A stretch of DNA of 7,918 bases from Desulfobulbaceae bacterium UBA2775. Its GTDB lineage: Bacteria > Desulfobacterota > Desulfobulbia > Desulfobulbales > Desulfocapsaceae. The DNA is taken from contig DEIL01000008.1 in assembly GCA_002352445.1 (NCBI GenBank), forward strand, positions 547 through 8,464, given 5' to 3'. The position numbers were made by a program, and so were the translations under genes. The notes under the pieces were generated by a model. The model was given only the letters and a program-made list of their open reading frames with translations. It was not told the DNA's origin and made no database searches. Positions 1 to 6,355 of the stretch are shown piece after piece; the stretch's first letter is position 1; each line of letters begins with the position of its first letter.

Positions 1-113
1 ATTGCCTCAAAGAGTACATCAAGATCCTTTTGAGGAATCTTCTTTGTTTTATCGTATTTTTTGGTTGTATGCCTCCAGAGAAGGTCTTCAATAATTGGAT
101 GTTTCTGATTCAT
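1..113 (-). CDS. Nitroreductase-family NAD(P)H oxidoreductase, N-terminal fragment (cut by left edge)
   Basis: Reading the minus strand from the ATG at 113-111 gives 37 codons that stay open to the window edge, so the gene is 3'-truncated by the window rather than broken. The peptide starts MNQKHPIIEDLLWRHTTKKY and continues with DKTKKIPQKDLDVLFEA. A short helix, then R-H-[ST]-T-K-x-[YF]-D, then a lysine-rich turn and a second helix is the usual opening of NfsB/nitroreductase-like flavoproteins, in which this arginine region contacts FMN. Such enzymes reduce nitro, quinone or related substrates with NAD(P)H in the cytoplasm; the substrate cannot be told from 37 residues. The start is supported by GGAG five bases upstream. 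The gene follows the SnoaL-like gene by 34 bp on the same strand, so co-transcription is likely. The family call rests on a short segment and is moderately secure. Confidence 0.7.
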   Translation of the reverse strand, partial: MNQKHPIIEDLLWRHTTKKYDKTKKIPQKDLDVLFEA

Positions 114-118
114 GACTA

Positions 119-122
119 CTCC
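119..122 (-). promoter_or_regulatory. Ribosome binding site of the nitroreductase-like gene
   Basis: On the minus strand GGAG stands five bases before the ATG at 113-111. This good Shine-Dalgarno match fixes the start of the gene cut by the left edge and shows it is translated independently of the upstream SnoaL-like gene. Confidence 0.6.
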
Positions 123-147
123 ATATATTTAGTTTGATATTGTTTGA

Positions 148-531
148 TTAGTACATTGTATTTCCGTTCTTTGTCTCACTCGGAATTTCCTGCATTGAAT
201 CCCAATGCTCAACGATTTTTTCGCTATCATCAAATCGGAAAAAATCCATTGTTACGTACTCCTTGTTACCTGGCCATGTCTGATGAGTGTGAACCGCAAC
301 CAAATCGCCTTCGGCTACGGCTCTTACAAATTCGATGCTTTTGTCAGGGTAGTCCCGGGCCATTTCTTCAAAATAGTCGACCAAAGCCTGCTTGCCATCT
401 GCAACCAGGGGGTTATGTTGTATGTATTCTGCCCCCACATACTTTTCGACTGCTTGAGCCGGTTTTCCCAGGTAAGCGATGTTATAAAACGCGATTGCAT
501 TCTGCTTATTAGCTTCCAGATTGTGTTTCAT
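148..531 (-). CDS. SnoaL-like (NTF2-fold) small enzyme
   Basis: Complete 127-residue cytoplasmic protein with no signal peptide. Family marks: an N-terminal helix, then YIQHNPLVADGKQAL (residues 36-50), then the strand AVHTHQTWPG (78-87) and the closing strands MDFFRF and KIVEHWDSMQEIP (94-115). The spaced QHNP, H-x-H and EHWD motifs match the group annotated as predicted SnoaL-like aldol condensation-catalysing enzymes (NTF2-like superfamily). In characterised SnoaL proteins, conserved polar residues lining the cone-shaped pocket act in catalysis; H39, H80/H82 and H108-D110 are the candidates here. Most bacterial members of this group have no assigned substrate, so only the fold-level call is safe. 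The start is fixed by a strong GAGGAG site. The nitroreductase-like gene starts 34 bp downstream, so the two probably form one transcript. Confidence 0.85.
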   Translation of the reverse strand: MKHNLEANKQNAIAFYNIAYLGKPAQAVEKYVGAEYIQHNPLVADGKQALVDYFEEMARDYPDKSIEFVRAVAEGDLVAVHTHQTWPGNKEYVTMDFFRFDDSEKIVEHWDSMQEIPSETKNGNTMY

Positions 532-536
532 TTTTT

Positions 537-542
537 CTCCTC
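537..542 (-). promoter_or_regulatory. Strong ribosome binding site of the SnoaL-like gene
   Basis: On the minus strand GAGGAG is separated by five A residues from the ATG at 531-529. It is the best Shine-Dalgarno site in the window and settles the start. I could not find a convincing -35/-10 pair upstream in the AT-rich stretch 545-620. Confidence 0.75.
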
Positions 543-620
543 AGCGTTCATTTTACTGATCTCTTTCGTTAGTACAGTTTTGCTTTGAGTTTAAGTTATT
601 GCATTTTTTCAATTTATTTT

Positions 621-641
621 CCACGCTGCCAATAGCAGTGG
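621..641. other. Imperfect hairpin in the spacer after the helicase gene
   Basis: On the plus strand CCAC-GCT, loop GCCAAT, then AGC-A-GTGG can form a seven-pair stem with one bulged A. It lies between the stop of the helicase gene and the SnoaL-like gene. Read in the direction of both genes (minus strand) it is followed by an A-rich, not U-rich, tract, so it is not a standard intrinsic terminator. It could protect or process the 3' end of the long mRNA, or be chance. Confidence 0.3.
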
Positions 642-687
642 GTTCTCCGGGAAGATTGAACGGTGCATCTTTTGGAGATCTTATGTA

Positions 688-3600
688 CTATTTCATCCAA
701 ACAACTTCCAACAGAGGAACTTCCCATTCATCCGGATAATCGTCTGTATTACGGTCTGAAAATTCTTTGCGCCAAGTGACTATCGAGTGAACACGAGCTG
801 ATCGCACAGAGTCGAGGCGGTCCTCCCATTGACGACTGATCGTTTCTGACAAAATGCCGATCTTGTAGCCCTTGGCATCTGAGATGGAGATTCGACCACC
901 CGGCTTTGACCTATCCAGATAAACAACTGATCCGGTTTGAAGCCTGGCTATCTGCTGCCGGATGTTCTTCGCTCCTTGAGCAATCGCAGGATAGTCGATC
1001 CAGATCGAAGAGAGATCCAGTAACGAATAACACAGACCTAGTTCATCATCGGAAGGCCCAGTCAGCACTCCAGTTACCTGGCGTTCTATGGCTCTCCCCT
1101 GAAGCATGGAAGTATTAGGATTCTGAATGCCTTCAATTGCATAGAGCGTCAGCGTCTTTCGTGCCCTTGTCATACCCACGTAATAAGGCCGGCGCTCCTC
1201 TTCCTGCTTCTCTACGGTACGCTGCCTTGTCCAGTTACCCAGGATGAAAACATGGTCAAACTCTAAACCTTTGGCGGCATACACAGTGGAAAGATAAACA
1301 GAGTGATCAGAACCTCCGAAACGCCGGTATTCCTGTATCGCCTCATAAAGGAAATCGACCGCTTCTTCTGGTGTCGTAGCATAGTTATTAGTATCCTCTC
1401 CCCACTGAACCAGGAACTCATCGAGCATAATGTTCCACGGGTTTGCACTGTCGTACTCACTTTGACTAAGAAGTTCCTTTCTCAATTCCTCTGCTGTGAC
1501 AGTAGCCTGATCCAAGTCCTTGATATGTTTGATTAATGCCTGGAACTCGCGAAGCCTGTGAAGAGGAACACCGCTATTGCGTTCAGCTGCGATAGAAGAT
1601 GGGATGTCGGCAGACTCCAACGCGGCTCGGATGGCACCTAATTCTTCATTTGTTCGCGACAATACAGCAACGTTTTCTCCGGCTTTATAGAGCACCCTGA
1701 TTTCCTTGAGAACGTGACGTGCCTGATTGAAGGTATCCGGGCACTTGACAATCCTTACCGGATCTCCAGGTGAGTTTCGTCTCCGTGCTTTGTTGATCTG
1801 TATCGGATGCTCGGTTTTCATCCGATTGTGGTTCAGTGCAATCAACTGATTGGAAACGTCGATGATATTCCTGGTGGACCGGTAGTTTTCAACGAGATAA
1901 TGAAGCCGTGCAGCATAGTCCTGCTCGAACTGGCGGATGAACCGCACATTGGCACCACGGAAAGCATAGATGCTTTGGTCATCATCACCCACTGCGAGGA
2001 TGGAGAGTTTGGCATCCTCGCTTTCTGAATCCAAGGTTCGTCCAGCGATGGCTGATATCATGTCGTACTGCGCTTCATCGATATCCTGGTACTCGTCAAT
2101 GAGAATGTGACGGTAGCCAGCCAGTAGCCTTTCTCGCATTTCATCTCTTTCTAGACCGGGGATATCACACTCCCCACGCAGCATCGCAGTTGCTTGAGGA
2201 ATGATGCTATCCAGATCAAGAGTCTCCTTATGACATTCCAGGTGTGCAGCTAAGGAAGCACCGGCTAAACGCATTGCCAGGCCGTGGTAGGTCTGGACGG
2301 TAACGCCTGCTGCGTCCCTACCAACTAGTTCAAAGATACGCTTTCTGAGACTGATCGCTGCAGCTCGGTTGAAGCACACCACCAGAATCTCTCGAGGACG
2401 GACTCTCTCAACTCGCAATAAATAGGCACATCGATGAGCGATGACCCGGGTCTTTCCTGAACCGGGACCAGCCAGCACCAGCATGTTGCGACTCACCTTG
2501 GCCGAAACCACAGATACTTGTACGCTATTGTTCAGCTCATCGACAATGTTCTGATAGGACTCGGCGCTGATGGCACGGTCCAGCATTTTTTCGTCTCCTG
2601 GGAAGTATCGTTCCACAAACTCGATTTTGTTCATAGTAAAATAAGCCAGGACCAGATTCAGTGCCTCTTGGATTTTATCCAGCCCAAGAGACGCGTAGCG
2701 GTTCATGACATGGATTTGGAAGTTACGCTCTCTGTAGTGCTCTTTGAGAGAGGAGAAATCGCCTTCTGTAAAACGCCGTCCCTTAGCACTCGGAAGAATT
2801 CTGATCGTCATGGCGGAACGGAATACCGCTAGTCCCTGTTGCAGAATGATGCAGCGTTGTTCATGAAGGAACAGCAAGCCGCGCTCAATGGCCGAACCGG
2901 GATCAAAGATCTTCGCGGAAACGAACATATCAGACCTCAGAGATTCCAACAGGTCACTCTCGCCGAACTCTACCAGGTGCTCGCCACTGGAACCCTCGGG
3001 AACCTTTTCGATAATAGTGTTCAGTACAATACTCGCTACTTGTTGTCTCCGTTCAGCGGTCTCTCGAAGATCACTCCAGGATCGCTGGAGTTTGACTCCA
3101 TAGTGATCTTTATCACGATACTTCAGTGCAATACTGCCCTGGCGGCCAGCTAAGCCCTGTCCATCCATGGCCAGGCTTCTCAGAAGACTGCGCAAGGATT
3201 CCGGTACACTGGTATGATCATTATCGATCAGTCGCTGGTTCAATCTCCGAAGGCTTAAAGGCAACCACCCTTCGGGGTCAGGCTCCTCTTCGCTCATCAA
3301 ATCAATCATGGCCAATTCCAGAGCACAAACCCCGGACAATAGCTTGTCCGATGCATTTGTGCAGCGCACTTTGACATAGGCACTTAACAATGTATCTTTC
3401 TTTACCAGGCCAGCTTTAACCATGTCGTTCAATATTCGCAGCACGGGCAAAGTGTCGTGTCGTAACCCACTTTTCTCAGAGAAGTCTTGATTGAGGGCCA
3501 TGGATGGCAGTTCCGCCAATTCGTCGGCACTGAGGGCTTGGTTCGGATCATGATAGAAGAGCTGCTCCATAATCTCTTTCCATTGCCGTTTCAAAGTGTC

Positions 3601-5781
3601 AGAAAGATCCAGCGCTTGTATCTTCTCGAGAGCTTCCGCCAGATTTTGCATGAGTGGCCGAACCTGAATTACACTGGTTCTGTTCTCATTGCGCTCAACA
3701 AAGCTACCTCGCTCCAGAACAGAAACTGCTGTGTTGACCTTAGTCGTGGACATTGGATCATCAGTATCAAACCTGGTTTCAACCTCCTCATCCCGAAGAA
3801 TCTCTCCAGAGGTAATAATCACAGTGTTATTTTCATCCGGTTTGGAACGCCGAAGTCCCTTTAGGATCTGAGCAATATCGTTACGTGTTAGTCGGGACCT
3901 CGCGCTGAGTGAAAACTGGGTTTCAATATCCTTTTCATCGTAGAGCAACACGCATTGGGCAGTCTTTCGGTCCCGTCCTGCACGTCCTGTTTCCTGGAGA
4001 TAGTTTTCCAGTGAACCAGGAATATCGGCATGAACCACTAGCCGTACGTTCTCTTTGTCGATACCCATTCCAAAAGCGTTTGTGGCACAAATATGGTCGA
4101 TATCACTGGCGATAAATCCGTCCTGGATTCGCTTCTTCTCAGGTGGTTCCAAGCCGGCGTGAAAGGCTTCAGCAGAAAGATTGGAACGCTGAAGCCATTC
4201 AGCCATCTCTTCGGTCTTGGCACGAGTGGCACAATAGACAACCGATGCTCCGTCTTCCGGCACACGTTCTTCCAGTAGCTGCAGGACCCGCACTTTTTTC
4301 TCTGTCGAATTAACCATCTGAACTTCGAAATCCAAATTTGTACGTTCTGCGCCACCGTCGTAGGTCTTTAATTCCTGTCCCAGCTCCGTCTGGAAATGCT
4401 GAAGGATTTCCTCTGTGACATCGCGCTTGGCTGTGGCAGTAAAACATGCTACCGGTGGACTTTCTACTTTCTGGTCCTTGGCTAATTCACGAATGAAGCG
4501 AGATGCATAGAGATAATCCGGCCGGAATGAATGCCCCCAGCGAGACAGACAGTGAGCCTCGTCAAATACCCAACAGCCGATTTCCCTCTGTTGAACCAAT
4601 TTCCGAAAGGAAACATTCCGCAGCTGCTCTGGTGAGACATATAGGAGTGCAATATCTCCGAGTCTGACACGCTCGAATACGTTTCCACGTTCCGGCGGAG
4701 TCAGCATGCTGTATAAAGCAGCGGCAAAATCGTATCCAGTGAACTGGTTGAGATTGTCTACCTGGTCCTTCATTAAAGCCTGTAGTGGCGATATGACAAT
4801 GGTGAGTAAACCGCGTCTCTGATTTCTTACGAGTGCCGGGAGCTGATAACAGAGCGACTTCCCTCCACCAGTAGGCAGGATGGCAAGGATCGGCTCGTTG
4901 TTCATACCGCTTCGAACAATTGCTTCCTGTAGACTTCCTCCATCTGGCAACGATGGTTCGGACCGAAAGTCATCGAACTTGAAGAAATGCTGGAGCTGAT
5001 CCTGTGGGTTGTGATTGACCCGGCAGTATTCACAATCAGGATCATCACAAGCGGTTTCTCGCAATTTGTGAACAATTTTGACCACCTCAGGGAAGCGATA
5101 CCGGACCCATGGAGGTATGACGGAATTGGCACCTGCCACTCGTAGCCAAGACAGAGCATAAGCCACCGGCTCACGTTCTTGTATGTTTATCTTTTGAGCT
5201 GCACGTCCACATCCATACTTAGCTGCAAACTCCTGAAAGAAGACAAAAGCTTCCTGATCAGTGAATGCCAGGATGTCTAAGGCCAGAAACAGAGGCTCCA
5301 TGGTTTCAGCAAAGGCCCATGCGAAGAATCGCATTAACGGCTCATTGGATTGCCCTAGCTCGTCAAATATCTCGAGCTGATCGCAAAAGAGACTTGCGGC
5401 GGTTTGAGCATCTGCGACTGGATCGTTTAAAGCAGTACGGACTAACTTGTAATCCTTCACCAGGTGATGATACGGATTCTTCGGGAAGGCTATTGGAGAA
5501 AGGAAGAGGGTATCTATAACTGGAAGTTCATGTAGTGCGAGGTTCGGATATTGCTTCTTCAGGATTGGCAAATCATGATCAAGTATGTTGTGGCCAAGAA
5601 CGAATCGGGTGTCGTAGCATAGCCTATTGAGAGTCTGCTCGACATCTGACCGCTTGAATCGGCCTTTAAAATATACTTTCTCTTGTCCGGAGATCGCCCC
5701 GATCTTGAGTATGGAGTCATCAGGGGCTGTCTCCAAATCCAATAACAAGCTCGAATCCAGAATTGTATTTGCTCCGTCCAT
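688..5781 (-). CDS. Giant exonuclease-RecQ-UvrD fusion helicase (1697 aa)
   Basis: One open frame joins three DNA-processing modules. (a) Residues 11-140: DEDD-type exonuclease, with D15/E17 in LLLDLET, D68 in GHNILDHD and D124 in NDPVADA. (b) Residues 265-640: RecQ-type SF2 helicase, with Walker A PTGGGKS (303-309), DEAH (407-410), the aromatic loop LSRWGHSFRPDY, TAT (448-450) and QETGRAGRD (596-604). (c) Residues 1080-1550: UvrD/PcrA-type SF1 helicase, with AGPGSGKT (1104-1111), IDEYQD (1228-1233), GDDDQSIYAFRGA (1265-1277), ENYRST, AAKGLEFD and YVGMTRARK. All ATPase motifs look intact. C245, C250, C253 and H257 may bind zinc. Residues 650-1080 and 1600-1697 are unassigned. RecQ and UvrD motors both move 3'-5' on single strands, so strand separation coupled to 3'-5' trimming is plausible. 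The ATG at 5781 is the only standard start: the frame is open up to a TGA at 5871-5869 without ATG, GTG or TTG. No Shine-Dalgarno is visible. Repair or phage defence is inferred only. Confidence 0.93.
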   Translation of the reverse strand: MDGANTILDSSLLLDLETAPDDSILKIGAISGQEKVYFKGRFKRSDVEQTLNRLCYDTRFVLGHNILDHDLPILKKQYPNLALHELPVIDTLFLSPIAFPKNPYHHLVKDYKLVRTALNDPVADAQTAASLFCDQLEIFDELGQSNEPLMRFFAWAFAETMEPLFLALDILAFTDQEAFVFFQEFAAKYGCGRAAQKINIQEREPVAYALSWLRVAGANSVIPPWVRYRFPEVVKIVHKLRETACDDPDCEYCRVNHNPQDQLQHFFKFDDFRSEPSLPDGGSLQEAIVRSGMNNEPILAILPTGGGKSLCYQLPALVRNQRRGLLTIVISPLQALMKDQVDNLNQFTGYDFAAALYSMLTPPERGNVFERVRLGDIALLYVSPEQLRNVSFRKLVQQREIGCWVFDEAHCLSRWGHSFRPDYLYASRFIRELAKDQKVESPPVACFTATAKRDVTEEILQHFQTELGQELKTYDGGAERTNLDFEVQMVNSTEKKVRVLQLLEERVPEDGASVVYCATRAKTEEMAEWLQRSNLSAEAFHAGLEPPEKKRIQDGFIASDIDHICATNAFGMGIDKENVRLVVHADIPGSLENYLQETGRAGRDRKTAQCVLLYDEKDIETQFSLSARSRLTRNDIAQILKGLRRSKPDENNTVIITSGEILRDEEVETRFDTDDPMSTTKVNTAVSVLERGSFVERNENRTSVIQVRPLMQNLAEALEKIQALDLSDTLKRQWKEIMEQLFYHDPNQALSADELAELPSMALNQDFSEKSGLRHDTLPVLRILNDMVKAGLVKKDTLLSAYVKVRCTNASDKLLSGVCALELAMIDLMSEEEPDPEGWLPLSLRRLNQRLIDNDHTSVPESLRSLLRSLAMDGQGLAGRQGSIALKYRDKDHYGVKLQRSWSDLRETAERRQQVASIVLNTIIEKVPEGSSGEHLVEFGESDLLESLRSDMFVSAKIFDPGSAIERGLLFLHEQRCIILQQGLAVFRSAMTIRILPSAKGRRFTEGDFSSLKEHYRERNFQIHVMNRYASLGLDKIQEALNLVLAYFTMNKIEFVERYFPGDEKMLDRAISAESYQNIVDELNNSVQVSVVSAKVSRNMLVLAGPGSGKTRVIAHRCAYLLRVERVRPREILVVCFNRAAAISLRKRIFELVGRDAAGVTVQTYHGLAMRLAGASLAAHLECHKETLDLDSIIPQATAMLRGECDIPGLERDEMRERLLAGYRHILIDEYQDIDEAQYDMISAIAGRTLDSESEDAKLSILAVGDDDQSIYAFRGANVRFIRQFEQDYAARLHYLVENYRSTRNIIDVSNQLIALNHNRMKTEHPIQINKARRRNSPGDPVRIVKCPDTFNQARHVLKEIRVLYKAGENVAVLSRTNEELGAIRAALESADIPSSIAAERNSGVPLHRLREFQALIKHIKDLDQATVTAEELRKELLSQSEYDSANPWNIMLDEFLVQWGEDTNNYATTPEEAVDFLYEAIQEYRRFGGSDHSVYLSTVYAAKGLEFDHVFILGNWTRQRTVEKQEEERRPYYVGMTRARKTLTLYAIEGIQNPNTSMLQGRAIERQVTGVLTGPSDDELGLCYSLLDLSSIWIDYPAIAQGAKNIRQQIARLQTGSVVYLDRSKPGGRISISDAKGYKIGILSETISRQWEDRLDSVRSARVHSIVTWRKEFSDRNTDDYPDEWEVPLLEVVWMK

Positions 5782-6010
5782 CCAACTAGAACCATATAAT
5801 GAACAAGTAGCTAAGTCTATTCGAAAAAATAAGATGGAAGAGATCTGAATCGAATAAATGAAAGCCCATCAACTAGTATCACGAGTTCTTGAAGACGGTA
5901 ATCAAGAGCCTTTCTGAGATATTGGAAAGACTTTGCTTTGGGGAAGATCTTCTATTAAAAAATAGACTAATTCCTTTTGAACAAGTAGAGCCATGGACAG
6001 CTGGGCTGGG

Positions 6011-6295
6011 TTATTTGGCTAGAACTATCCGATTTTCGTCTTCGATGGCTTTTTCCACATACTTGTTGAGCGACAATCCCATTCGAGTCGCTGCAACAAC
6101 CGCCTTGCTGTGTATTTCTGGATCGGTTCGGATAAGAAACTTGCCGGAAAATGGCTTTTCGGGGTCTTTCCCCCTCTCGGTACACCAATCCAGATAGAAG
6201 TCGATTGATTCCGCCATCGCAGTCTCCAGCTCATTAACGGATTCTCCCTGAAATGTAATGACGTCTTTGAGCCCGACGACTTCACCGTAGAAGAG
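6011..6295 (-). pseudogene. hicB: 5'-truncated hicB-type antitoxin remnant, ribbon-helix-helix part retained
   Basis: The frame reads LFYGEVVGLKDVITFQGESV, then NELETAMAESIDFYLDWC, then PFSGKFLIRTDPEIHSKAVV and MGLSLNKYVEKAIED before TAA at 6013-6011. This matches HicB antitoxins: a partly degraded RNase-H-like fold that normally masks the HicA mRNA interferase, followed by a ribbon-helix-helix operator-binding domain. The usual first 10-15 residues (an M..YKGY..VE-like strand) are missing. Upstream of the leucine at 6295 the frame gives only about nine unrelated codons and then TGA at 6325-6323, with no ATG, GTG or TTG. The first available start is the internal ATG at 6217-6215, preceded by GGAG six bases away, which would give a 68-residue protein with the DNA-binding part but little of the toxin-binding fold. 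No hicA is seen on either side; it normally precedes hicB, where the SDR gene now stands. Decay of an old toxin-antitoxin locus is the simplest reading. Confidence 0.75.
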
Positions 6296-6342
6296 GCTCT
6301 GGTTTCGGTGTTTTTGCCTGCTTCAACCTTCTGTATTTTGTA

Positions 6343-6348
6343 TATACT
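6343..6348 (+). promoter_or_regulatory. Candidate -10 element of the SDR gene (possible leaderless mRNA)
   Basis: TATACT matches the sigma-70 -10 consensus at five of six positions and ends seven bases before the ATG at 6356, so transcription would begin at or next to the start codon. There is no Shine-Dalgarno between them, only CTCTTTT. The best -35 candidate, TTCAAC at 6322-6327, is poor and its 15-bp spacing short. The box lies over the antisense side of the hicB breakpoint region. Confidence 0.35.
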
Positions 6349-6355
6349 CTCTTTT

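Noticed and set aside
144..588. Plus-strand frames over the SnoaL-like gene.
   Set aside because: Antisense shadows with no family resemblance or start signals; the minus strand has the recognisable protein and a strong ribosome site.
5795..5800. Perfect TATAAT on the plus strand, upstream of the helicase start.
   Set aside because: No acceptable -35 at the right distance and no plus-strand gene nearby; the first plus-strand gene starts at 6356.
675..5846. GAGATCT at 675-681 and again at 5840-5846, flanking the helicase gene like a target-site duplication.
   Set aside because: Seven bases in common is expected by chance at this scale, and no inverted terminal repeats or transposase accompany them.
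5858..5917. Plus-strand 19-codon reading frame MKAHQLVSRVLEDGNQEPF that looks protein-like and stays open for 15 more codons after its TGA.
   Set aside because: No well-placed ribosome site, no family I recognise and too short; at most a degraded remnant.
5943..5952. 10-bp perfect palindrome GAAGATCTTC.
   Set aside because: Single copy with no linked promoter; no support for an operator.
5951..5966. TCTATT/AATAGA hairpin downstream of hicB, possible terminator.
   Set aside because: The six-pair stem is all A/T except one pair, and there is no U-tract beyond it; too weak.
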